A stretch of DNA of 64,000 nt, from the NCBI GenBank assembly GCA_001247695.2, contig LGRX02035485.1, forward strand, positions 20,140 through 84,139. Direction: 5' to 3'. The position numbers were made by a program, and so were the translations under genes. The notes beneath the pieces are model-generated. The model was not told the DNA's origin, searched no databases, and saw only the letters and a list, made by a program, of their open reading frames with translations. Numbering within the stretch: position 1 is the first letter of the stretch; the number at the start of each line of letters is the position of its first letter. This document shows positions 18,491 to 29,387 of the stretch, in pieces. Origin of the DNA: Cymbomonas tetramitiformis (Eukaryota; Chlorophyta; Pyramimonadophyceae; Pyramimonadales; Pyramimonadaceae).

Positions 18491-20750
18491 CTACGCCCTA
18501 CCCGCCCGCGTGATGTTTACTATCCTGGACGGTCTTCCCACCCCTTTAAGGGGAAGGGGAAGAATTTCCGTTTTGCTGCCTCCCCCTTGCCGAAGGGGGG
18601 GAATTGGCCGCAGGGAATCCGCAAGAAGGGGAAAGGCAAAGGCAAGGGCAAGAAGGGCAAGGGGCAGAAGCAGAAGTCCCGAGTCACCTTCCACCCGGGT
18701 TCCAAACAGTTCTACGGCAACTGTTGGTCCTGCGGTGGAAGGCACCGCCAAGCAGATTGCACACACATGCAGCACCTGGCGGCACACTCCATGCGGCTTG
18801 ACCCCGAGGCTCTGGCCGAAGGGGCCTTCACCGATGTTCTGGCAGCTCGCTACCAGGCAGCTTACGAGCATTCGGAGGAGGCCTTTCAGGCAGTCTGTTG
18901 GGAGCACGGCACACCAGACATCTGTGACTCATCGGAGTCGGTGTGCACGTACCCGGACGACGGCTCCCTGTCCTTTGCCGCCTACCTCACCCAGGGGGAT
19001 GAGGCCTCTCATGCACCCGCTTGGGCACCACAGGAGTGGACTGACTCTGAGTGGGATGCTTGGGAGCTTGAATCCTACACTCAGGAGCAACATGAGGAAT
19101 GGGATCGACTCCAGAGAAAGGCTGCCGCAAAGTTTCAAGCCTTTTGCTATGCAGGGGAAGAGGCTGGCTACGATGAGCAAGATCTTCAGGAGCCGTACTC
19201 TTCCCTTTCTCTAGGGAGAGTTCATTTTGGCAGCTTCGGGGTGGGTGGTGTCGATCGTGACACCACGCCAACCCCACCGGTCGATGCCCGCATGGACTCT
19301 GCCACTGCCGTGACACCGCTTGATCTTTCGTCGCTCTACCGTGCGGACCCGAGCATCACATGCTCACCGTGTGACCCACAACCTGCGTCTACTCAATCGC
19401 ATCTCGACGCAGGTGTGGTGCTCGACGGGGCCGCTCAGACGTTGGATCCTGCCGCACCGTTATCGGGTGACACTCCGGGCGATGCCGAGCATGGAGACAC
19501 CTGTATGCACCCCGTGTCAGCGCTCTTCGCACACGAGACACCCCTGGAGCCTGGCTCCGGGTTGTTCGCTGACATGGTGTTGGCAGGTGATCTTCGGTTT
19601 CAGTCAATGACCGAACAACATCTCAGTGAGACCCGGGAGGAAGGAAGGGCTTGGGGGCCGAGGTCTTGGAGCTCACAGCTGGAGTCTGTGGCTGGACCGG
19701 AGCCCGGCCCTTCCGTGGATGGAGCTTCGGCGGTCCCTTCCCTCACGGGTTTCAAAGGTTGTTACTCCTCCCGGCCTCACCGACAGGGAGCAGGACCACT
19801 GGGACAGGCTGTGGTGTGAGGATCACACCCAGCCCACCCAGTGGTACGACACCCTGCCGGCTTCGGCCGCAACGACTTCGAGGGTACCACGAGCACCGCC
19901 TCCGGTAGTGCCCTTCCCTCCCAGCTCTGGCCCGTGTTCTGTCACCGCAGGAGCTGGACTATATGCCACGGCTATGGACCTCCCTGCCAGCGGACACGGG
20001 GTGTCTGCGGGGTCCGTAGTCGGGGCCTCGGACGAGCCCGACAGCCCTGAGCCCCGTGGCTCAGGGGAAGGACAATACTATGACCCTCCACCGCCCGTCA
20101 CTGGACCTGCCCTGCGTAGGGGTGTAGGTAGGGGTGGTGTACCCTTCTACAGACATGCCCTCGTCTCCGCACTTGTTGTCCTCGGCTTCCTGGGCTGTGC
20201 CATAGCAGATGTGAGCATGCTTGAGGGACAGGAGGATGCCTCGGACGGACTGAGACTGCTGTCACCTGGGGGCCCACGGGGAGGGGCCCAGGGGACGGGG
20301 ACGGGGATACTGTATGATTGGGGCTCTGATGGTGGCACTTGGGCTGGTAACAATGGGTACAGTGGTTCTTGTGACTGGGATTGGTCAGATTCTGGGGCTG
20401 GACACTCTTCCTCTGGACCTGGCCCAGAAGACCCTCACAGTGACCACGGCCAGTTCACCAGCTCGGGTATGCCGCCCGATGCCGCTTCACAAATACAGCT
20501 ATTCCGGTCAACTATGACAGCAGACAGTGAGGGCCGCCGCAGGCGGTCCCGACACCTCACGGCTCTAACCCTGCCTGGCGACCATTCTGGCAGTTATCAT
20601 TCAGTGTCTGTTTCTATTCTTCATGGACTTCCAGTCAATATCAGGCGACAGTACAGTGGATGGACAGAGGTGTCGGTGGTGTTGGCTCAGTGGCTTGGCA
20701 TCAGACTGGCAGTGTCCTTGAGACCACCTCACGCCTGGCAGATCTCATGA
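18491..20750 (+). pseudogene. Copia gag, C-terminal part: zinc knuckle and hydrophobic segment (frameshifted)
   Basis: Continues the gag frame of 14262-15193 after the nested element. Near 18600-18690 there is a very basic GKGKGKKGKGQKQKSR run, then a knuckle NCWSCGGRHRQADC (CX2CX3HX4C), then a long acidic Ser/Thr/Pro-rich region. The frame ends at 19819; the overlapping frame 19626-20750 continues with a hydrophobic stretch ALVVLGFLGCAIADV near 20160-20215 and Gly/Asp/Ser-rich sequence. The layout (capsid, knuckle, acidic linker, hydrophobic segment) parallels the nested gag-only element. Confidence 0.6.
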
Positions 20751-23720
20751 TCACCGTCGGTGGTGCCGTGGTGCACATGTCATGGTGGCTCGGCTTCACT
20801 TGGACAGCACACGGCACACCACCACCCGGGCTAGTGTTTACCTGTAGCCCGGTTGTCTCGGCCTATGCACTATCACGGGACGGCGATGGCATTGTAGTGG
20901 ACTCTGGTGCCACTGGAAATATCACAGGCACCAGGTCCAGGATCTCGGCCTTGGACACCTCCTCCACTATTGGTTTCTCCACGGTGATGACAGGTCCTGT
21001 ATCCCGAACTGACGGGACCTGCACACTACACCTATACGGTCGTGAGATACTATCAGGGGAGATAGACGAGTACTCTATCCCTGGCTGCCACTTCAAAGAA
21101 GGCGCCAGGACCCTTCTATCTACCCGGGTTATGCTCCGACACGGCTTCAGTTCTCCAGACTTCATCAGCATGACTTATATATACTCACTTGGACTCAGGC
21201 AGAACATACCGTATCACAGACAATCAGGTGGATTACCTCTGGGATGAGCCACAGCACCCGCATACTCACCACTTTGGCTCAGCAGCTGTCAGGACCCGCA
21301 CAGGAGACTCATCCGACTGGCAGTGGAGTAATAGCGAGTATACTAAATGGGCTACTACTCACGGCGCTCCTACAGCTACAGCTAAACTTGGTACTCCGGC
21401 TTTTGATGTATCTATGTATGGGGACTCCCTGCCTGTTGGCGAGGGTAACAATCATCCGGCTCTTGAGCACTGGTCCATATCAGATGATTGTCACACCAAG
21501 CAGTGGACGGGTCAGTTCTTCTATGGTAACATTCCCTTCAGTATCAGTATGATTGACAGAATGTTGACTAAGGGCAACCATGACTTTCTCCTTGACCCGC
21601 ATAATACCACCTACTTCTGGATTGTCCCGTATATGCCACAACACCAGATATGGCACAAGACGTGTACTATGGAGGTACTACACATCTATCCTAAAGGCAG
21701 TAAGAGGATATTCAGTTTCTCTCGGAAGCACACATATGCTTCCAGTCACCCACTGACACCGGCTGGCTCAGATGGCGGACCTGACAGAGTATTCATTGAT
21801 GGCACTCCCTTTGAGATCTGTATCCTGTTCAGGAACAGAAACACACCTGTTCGGGTCAGTCCCTTTGTGGAGTTCCATGCAGTCATGGGTCACGGCTCTA
21901 CGGCCAGTCTGCTTAAGCTCTACGACCTGCCTGGCATCCAGCTCGCTCGGTCGGCCTCTGCTGTCTAGGCGAGCTATAGCAGCTATGCCGACCTGCTCTC
22001 AGTTCTGTGCAGTATGCTGTACAAGTAAGCTGAAGCAGAAGCCCTGTGGACACCATGACCAGCTGAGATCAGTGGCCATACAGCCCGGCCAAAAGTGGGC
22101 TGCTGACATGACAGGACCTATTACCCCAGCTGGCTACAACGGCCACCTGTACCGATGTCAGTTCATTGACTATGTCAGCAGGTTCATATTTGTGTACACC
22201 TTCGTTCAGAAATCAGAATACTACACCTGCCTGGTTCATTTCTACGGCAGCTTACATGCAATGGGGTATGCACCACATGACCACAATCCATTACACTCCG
22301 TACAGACTGTGCTCCAGAGATGGGTGACCCCCAGTGTGTGGCTTTCTATCAGAAGCATCGTATATTACACCAGAAGTCATCACCTACAGTACATACAGAC
22401 AATCCTCATGCAGAGAATGCCATTGGCAAGATATCCGACATGGCTAAGGCATTACTTCTGGCAGCTGGCATGCCCGAGGACTACTGGCCTCTGGCTGCCA
22501 CCCATGCCGGCTTCATATGGAACCTCTCTACTCACAAGAACATCTCTACAACACCATTTCATCAGATCAGAGGCTATCACTATGGCTATGCAAAACTGAA
22601 GGCCTTCGGCCAAAACTGCTATGTCATTATGTCTCAGCAGCAGAGGAACTCCAGACAGCCTGGCATGTCTAGGAAGTCCCAGCGGGCGGCCTGGTCAGGC
22701 CGTCTTGTCGGTGTATCAGTCAGCTCTCTGGCATATAAGATCTTGGATACTGAGACTAATATGGTACACTATGTTGGAAAGCCTCACTGGATTCATAATC
22801 ATCAGGACATGGGAGAGATATTGGGCTCCTTTCCAGACCCACATCAAGCAGAGCGGGAGTTTGATGCATCCTATGACAGACCACAGCCATTCAGTGACAG
22901 CTTTGACACAGCAGGCTCGAGGATTCATGGTATTGGTTCTTTCTTTGACGGAGAGGAGTCACACGCATGTGTTCAGCTCATTCAGACAGATGGCACAGTT
23001 ACCTGGACTATGGCAGTCAGATATGTATCACAGACTTCAGATGGTCAGCACTATCGGGACCTACTACACTATCTGGACTGCTACAGAAAGCTAAATGGCA
23101 TTAATGAACACTACCCTATCTGGACTATTGTGAAGGCTCGTCAGACAATCAGGGCACCTATCTACAGTGCACTTCTCATCTCCACCCACAGAGGCAACAG
23201 GAGACCCTACGGTGTTATCCTGGAGCCCTGCCCCGACGAGCCGGCTGGCTGGCACATTGATCTCCCGGCCAACCTAATTATCTTTCCGTCCACCCATTCA
23301 GCAGCTTACCTGCCCTTCTCTGACACCCTCAGCAGTGACCTCAGAGCGGAATACATGTTTGGCAGTTTCAGCAGCATGGAGCAGTTTCTCTCTGATGCTC
23401 CTACCTCTACTATTACCCATATGCTTGAGGTCTCGGCACCAGAGATTAAGCTACCTCACGGTGTCAAACAGGCCCTATCCTCACCACAGTCTGAAGACTG
23501 GCTAAAAGCTATGGATCAGGAGGTTGGTGATATGGTTAATCAGGAGAAGCTCAAGCTGGGAACACCTCCGGCTAGTGCACAGTACCTTACTACACTATTT
23601 GTACTGTCTATGCCATTCAAACCTGACCCCACCGGGGCAGGCAAGCCCTATCAGATATTTAAAGCCCGTATGGCTGGTGACGGCAGCAGAACTACAGGCT
23701 ACCTTCCGTGGGAGACCTCT
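20750..23720 (+). pseudogene. Copia pol 5' part: protease, integrase, RT start (several frameshifts)
   Basis: Read in at least four frames. Aspartic protease: GIVVDSGATGNITG near 20890. GAG-pre-integrase box: FHAVMGHGSTASLLKLYDLP near 21870. Integrase: the CAVCCTSKLKQKPCG zinc ligands, then WAADMTGPITPAGYNG (first Asp), the second Asp region being disturbed by a frameshift near 22300, then NPHAENAIGKISDMAKALL (catalytic Glu area). RT opens with QALSSPQSEDWLKAMDQEV near 23490. At 23720 it is broken by the 10.5-kb transposon. The frame changes mean no single active polyprotein can be made. Confidence 0.85.
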
Positions 23721-23844
23721 GAGCCGTCGCAAAAAGTTCGAGTGTCACAAAGTGGTCACATGCATAATGCAACATTTGCAACTTTTTGGAGTTGTGTGAC
23801 CTTTTAAGGTCAATTGTAAGACTCGGAGTGAAAAAAAAATTTCA

Positions 23845-25115
23845 AAAAAAATATTTTCCGGCTCGCCGGCGGCCAAAATCGATGGTTTTTGGCCTGAAAA
23901 GGCCATTTTGAGTGCGCGGGTGCTAGAGGATTTCCCGTCGGTGTCCGAATCGCGTGTTTGAACTTCGTGGGACCTTCCAAGGACCATCACGGGTCACTTA
24001 GTGGAAGAAATGATGAGAAATTTTTGTTTGGGGTGCTCGCCGGGGGGCCAAAATGGCCGTTTCTGGGGCCTGAGCAGGCCATTTTCCGTGCGCGGGGCTA
24101 TAGGATTTCAGTTAGGTATCCGAATCGCGCGTTTGAACTTTGTGGGACCTTTCAAGGACCATCACGAACTACTTAGTGGAAGAAATGATGAGAAATTTTG
24201 ATTTGGGTGCTCGCCGGGGGCCAAAATGGCCGTTTCTGGGGCCTGAGCGGGCCATTTTGCGTGCGCGGGGCTATAGGATTTCAGTTAGGTATCCGAATCG
24301 CGCGTTTGAAGTTCGTGGGACCTTTCAAGGACCATCACGAACTACTTAGTGGAAGAAATGATGAGAAATTTTAATTTGGGTGCTTGCCGGGGGCCAAAAT
24401 GGCTGTTTTTGGGGGCCTGAGCAGGCCATTTTGCGTGCGCGGGGCTATACAGTAAACACTCGATTTTAAGAAAACAGGAATTTTCGGTCAGCCCATCAAA
24501 TTTCTTATTTATATAGAGATCTTAAATATGGAGTGTTATGTGTTAAATATTGTGAAGAAATCAAAAAAGCTGGCTACTTTCTTATTGGCGGGTTTTCTTA
24601 TTACTGAGTGATTACTGTAGGATTTCAGTTAGGTATCCGAATCGCGCGTTCGAAGTTCGTGGGACCTTTCAAGGACCATCACGAACTACTTAGTGGAAGA
24701 AATGATGAGAAATTTTAATTTGGGTGCTCGCCGGGGGCCAAAATGGCCGTTTCTGGGGCCTGGGCAGGCCATTTTTCGTGCGCGGGGCTATAGGATTTCA
24801 GTTAGGTATCCGAATCGCGCGTTTGAACTTTGTGGGACTTTTCAAGGACCATCACGAACTACTTAGTGGAAGAAATGATGAGAAATTTTAATTTGGGTGC
24901 TCGCCAGGGGGCCAAAATGGCCGTTTCTGGGGCCTGCGCAGGCCATTTTGCGTGCGCGGGGGCTAGAGGATTTCAGTTAGGTATCCGAATCGCGCGTTTG
25001 AACTTTGTGGGACCTTTCAAGGACCATCACGAACTACTTAGTGGAAGAAATGATGAGAAATTTTAATTTGGGTGCTCGCCGGGGGCCAAAATGGCCGTTT
25101 CTGGGGCCTGAGCAG
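23845..25115 (+). repeat. Left subterminal array of about 174-bp repeats
   Basis: The segment GTGGAAGAAATGATGAG recurs at 24001, 24176, 24349, 24693, 24866 and 25041, spaced 173-175 bp apart (344 bp where a 170-bp MITE plus TA interrupts). Each unit also contains GGCCAAAATGGCCGTTTCTGG and CAAGGACCATCACGA. Inverted relatives lie at 33200-34140. Confidence 0.9.
24450..24617. mobile_element. MITE (Tc1/mariner-like, TA target) inside the left array
   Basis: 168 bp with imperfect terminal inverted repeats (CAGTAAACACTC... and ...GAGTGATTACTG), flanked by TA at 24448-24449 and 24618-24619. The other copies of the 174-bp repeat give the empty site (GGCTATAGGATTTCAG), which proves insertion at TA. 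A relative is at 40169-40325. Confidence 0.88.
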
Positions 25116-25261
25116 GCAATTTTCAGGGTTTCAGGGTTTGTGCTACATGTAGGTCAACGATAACATCGAATTCGCAAGCAACCCATGTCCGTTGCATTCC
25201 TATGGGGTTTCGCATTATGATTGCAAGCATATTGGACCATTATAACCCATCAAAGATTAAG

Positions 25262-28200
25262 TTACACAAGTGCAGCTAGGATACGTTGATGCTCCGCCTC
25301 CGGTACTATCAAGTAGTCATGCCTGCCTACTTTGCGCTTCCTCAGAGCCACTTCCACACACACTATATGATGTGAGTACGTCAAACATTTTCTGCTATTG
25401 TCTACAAAGTACTCCGTGCATGTGCTTTCATCCCTCCATTCCAAAAATCTGCCTTCAACAACGAACTCGCCAGGGGTAGCATGCACTCTTGCCCCTGCAC
25501 TCCCCCCCACACCCGGTGTGTAGTAGTCGTCCTTGATGCCGTCCGCGTCTAGCACTTGATGCACTCCACCTAGCGCCTTCACCAAATAATATTGGTGGTT
25601 CTCATCTCCCCCCGATGAGCGTGCAAAGATGCTTCCTCGTGAAACCTCCACTTGCGCCACGTCGTGCGCCTGCTCCGCTGCACGCATCCTCGTTCGCCGC
25701 TCTTCCCCTACCGCCTCCGCCACCATCGTGAAAGGCACCCATTCATCCACATGACTCTTATAATGGCACCCTTCACTATCCGGTTGCGGGTGCTCACATT
25801 GTGCGTAGCAATAATCGCAATAACATGGACGATCACGCTTCAACCCAACCATTAGGCCAACTCCCGCCCGCACCGAGTGCAACGCCAAAGTGCCATCCAC
25901 CGTCTTGAAGCCCTGGCCCGACTCGTCGACATCGTCATCCTCCACCAAAAAGAAGAACCGCTGCCCAAATGCCGAGCGCCGGTTGGATCCTTGGTCCTTC
26001 GCAAACTGCAATCTCTCCAGGCAGAATTCATACAAATCCCTTGCATTCAATATCTTTCCATACCACTTATCCGTTGTTGCCATTACCGCCAAACTAGCCT
26101 CATGCTTCACCGCAACTCCCATTGCATCGTGCTCGCCTCGTGCGTGGGATGTCTCAAAAAAGTTTCGTTGGCACGGTATGCCAAGCCCTCGTACCCATTC
26201 CATCGCACGGGCGCCCGCTCTCCACCACATCCGCAAAGGCCGTGCCGCATTTGTTCTGCGCCGCACTTCCATCCGCCCACTCGTGAATGAATTTTGGGAG
26301 GGGCAAACCTCTTTTCTGAAAGTACTCCTTGACGATGAGTTTACGCATGTGCTGGATGGCACGGTGGCTATGGGGCATGTCGTTGCCCATAAAGTACAGG
26401 TAATCCTTCAGAATGATAGGATTCTCCTCCGTGGACTCCACCCCGTCCACCTCCTTTACCGCATGCCGCCATAGCACGCAGCATAGTAGCGAGGCCTGCT
26501 TCACAATCCAATGCAAGGATTGGATTGCCCGTGGAATGTTCAATGCATGGTTCTCGCTGAAGTCGAAAGAAGGAGGCAATGGCCCAAGGGCAAATTCTCC
26601 TTGCACTTGTTGAACATGTTCATCGTGTGTTGGGCCATAAAGCAATGGTATGGATATGGCTTTAAAAATGGACAGGTTTGCCCACTCACCCCGGCTAGTT
26701 CTTTCACCGCCCAGTCCCCATCTGCATCCTTCCGCACGAACTTGCCCGCGCACGAACACTTCTTGGACTCCCCCGGTACATGCCCCAGCATACACCCTTG
26801 TAACTTGGACACGAGCTCCCCTACCGGAGTCTTCTTCTGCACAAACTGTACTCGGTGTTTGTTCTTCCCGTCGTCGTCGGTTCCCACCACCGCGCTCTCG
26901 TAGGTACTCCACTCAACCTGCTGACCGGCCTTTCCTATCTCCGCCTCGCACAGCTTCAGGTTTCGCAACCCCCCGCAATCCTCGCACGACCCATCCAAGC
27001 AAGGCATAGCGTGAAACTCCGCAGGCTCTCCGTCTGCCCCCGTTGGCTTCGGGCACAACAACGACGCTACAAACTTTGACGTCGACGAGCCAACCTCGCA
27101 CCGCCCGCAGACCTTGTCCGGGAACGCCTCTGTCGGCTTTCGATTGGATAGAACTGCCCTCTGCCCCCCTAGCAGAGGGCAACACGTCCTATCCTCGCAC
27201 TCGCATTTAGAGTGCAATACCTCGTGCGCACGGTTGTATGCTGTCAATGCCAACCGGAAGTCCTCGTGATATCTGCAGCAGCAGGATATCGTGTCCCTCC
27301 GGGTAAGCCTGCGCACTTCCTTCGGCTTCTTCTGCTCGAAAGTCCTCAAGCCCACCTTCACATCAGGTTCCTTCTTCTTGCACCTTCTGAACACCTCCAG
27401 CTGCGTCATTTCCAGCCACTGCTTTGAGGCCTTTTCAACTCTCCCGTCTTCACGTCGAACCTGTATGACATCCCTTTTGCAGGTGGACACCCGCGTTATC
27501 CCTGGGCTGAGCCAGAAGTCCCTTATTTTCTGCAACACTTCGGCGTTCAGGGCGTCCTTTGCCTTCTTCTTCCCTTCAGTCACCAAGCCCTTCAGCAGCC
27601 CGCTTCCTCGCCTTGCTGCCAGCTCAAGGCCCATACCAGCTTGCAAGATCCGGTGCCCTAACTGCCCTGTGGTTACCACACCGACTTTTATGCCTAAAAC
27701 TCCGGCGACCTCTTGCACTGTTTCTGACGCCCCTCCCCCAAACGCCATCGCTGCTCCTGCCAGTTGAATGTCGCGGTCTAGTTTGCGCAGCGGCTGCTTG
27801 CGAGGGAGGCGAAGGCCGCACGTAAGCTGCTCACTATGCCCATACCCACGCGATCCTCTGGTGCACGCATGCCACCACGCACCGCTGTTTGAATGCCGCT
27901 GTCCAACGTTTGCACATAGTTCGCGAGCGCTCCTGGTATCAAATCGTCACGCGCGTTCTGAAATACCCCCTGCAGCTTCTTGTTCCGGTGACTTTTGCTT
28001 CCCCGCGGGATACCGATAGCAGCGGTAGCGCCCGATCCCCCCTCTTCCGGGACCCGATCAGGGATATCCACTCGCAAACGCTTCCTCGCGCGAGAGTCCG
28101 CCTGACGTCGCCTTGCTGCAGCGCGCCGTTTCGCAACAGTGGATACTGGCGTCGTCCCAACTGCAGGCGACGCTATACGCGATTCCACGGCGGGCGGTCT

Positions 28201-28473
28201 AGGGGATGCCACAGCGGGCGCCACAGCGTGCGCCACAGCGGGCGCCACAGGGTGCGCCACAGCGGGCGCCACAGGGGGCGCCACAGCGGGCGCCACAGGG
28301 GGCGCCACATCCAACCAGTACTTAGCGAAGGCTGCGGTGATGCGTGAAGCAAGTTCCACGCCACGCTCTACATCTGCTGCATCCACCGGGTACACCTCAG
28401 GGAAATCATGCGCCTCTTTGCCAAGGCTTTGCAACAACGGCAGTAAGTCAACTAACACTCGAAGAGAAGACAT
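25262..28473 (-). pseudogene. Transposase-like gene of the 10.5-kb element (three frame breaks)
   Basis: ATG 28473 starts an N-terminal part with Ala/Val/Pro repeats and a basic region (KRRAAARRRQADSRARKR). A second frame (27748-26540) is Cys-rich, with clusters such as CECEDRTCCPL and CLDGSCEDCGG. The next two frames (to 26154, then 26362-25262) hold the conserved core: FMGNDMPHSHRAIQH, HEWADGSAAQNKCG, FETSHARGEHDAMG and VKHEASL. I recognise this as the same pattern as uncharacterised metazoan proteins with SDGAASQYKN and FFATSHGKG(x)CDG motifs, probably a DDE/D-type transposase family. Frame changes fall near 27780, near 26600 and at the A6 run 26156-26161. It probably mobilised the element, but this copy is broken or mis-assembled. 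Confidence 0.6.
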
Positions 28474-28875
28474 TGTCCCCGCTAGCTGTTGGGTGTGGCA
28501 AAAGCCACAGGTGGGAACCTATGCAACTAGTTCCCCCCTTAAAGTCTAAATCAGTTCCATACTGCAGTAGTAGGGCGGTCCGCTGCTGTACTCTCTCTGA
28601 CTTTGTTTTTAAAAAAGCAGTTCCCAATTCACCCCCCTATAATCGCCCAGGCCCTCTGCTTCCATCAAGACATCCCAAGCGCAAGGTAGACAAGCGAGCG
28701 CGTACTGGTAGTCGGTAATATCGCACAGATAGCAATCAGGTCCAAACCATACGTGCACTCTTGCTCTCCTATTGCAATAGTCGCACTTCATGATACTTGA
28801 GAGTTTAAGTCTTTCGAGTTTGCACTTTCGCGTCCGGTGTTATGCCCGTTCAGGTCTAGTTCACGCATACACGCA

Positions 28876-29244
28876 TCACCGGCCGCGAGATCTAAGCTCC
28901 GATGTGACTGGACTGATCTCGCGGCCGGTGAAACTTTTCTTTGTACACATCAGATTATTGTATAATTGCGCAAGAAGATGTCACCGGCCGCGAGATCAAA
29001 GTCTCCCTGTGACTGGATCGATCTCGCGGCCGGTGAAATTTTCCTTCTTACACATCAGATTGTGTATAATTGCGCAGAAGATGTCACCGGCCGCGAGATC
29101 TAAGCTCCGATGTGACTGGACCGATCTCGCGGCCGGTGAAATTTTTCTTTGTACACATCAGATTATGGTATAATTGCGCAAGAAGATGTCACCGGCCGCG
29201 AGATCAAAGTCTCCCTGTGACTGGCCTGATCTCGCGGCCGGTGA
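28876..29244. promoter_or_regulatory. Four spaced palindromes between divergent genes
   Basis: TCACCGGCCGCGAGATC and its reverse complement, separated by 22 bp, occur at 28876-28931, 28981-29036, 29084-29139 and 29189-29244, starting every 103-105 bp. Loops 1 and 3 match each other, as do loops 2 and 4, so the block is two copies of a roughly 208-bp unit. It lies in the 0.9-kb gap between the transposase-like gene and the oxygenase gene. Possible roles are a protein-binding operator, transposase-binding sites or a transcribed hairpin; none is shown. Confidence 0.8.
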
Positions 29245-29387
29245 AGCGCATGCGCATTTTCAAAGCTTTGCAAGTTAGTTACAGTACGGTTTGGCGAAAG
29301 TGCTCTCAAGTTTCTCAGTTTGTTTAGTAACACCTAGTTACTAAAATCTTCTATATACTTATACTCTCAATACTTATCGAGAAAAAA

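Noticed and set aside
25262..28473. Zisupton/KDZ transposase, suggested by the dioxygenase cargo
   Set aside because: The motifs seen do not match what I know of KDZ cores, and the target duplication is 4-5 bp rather than 8.
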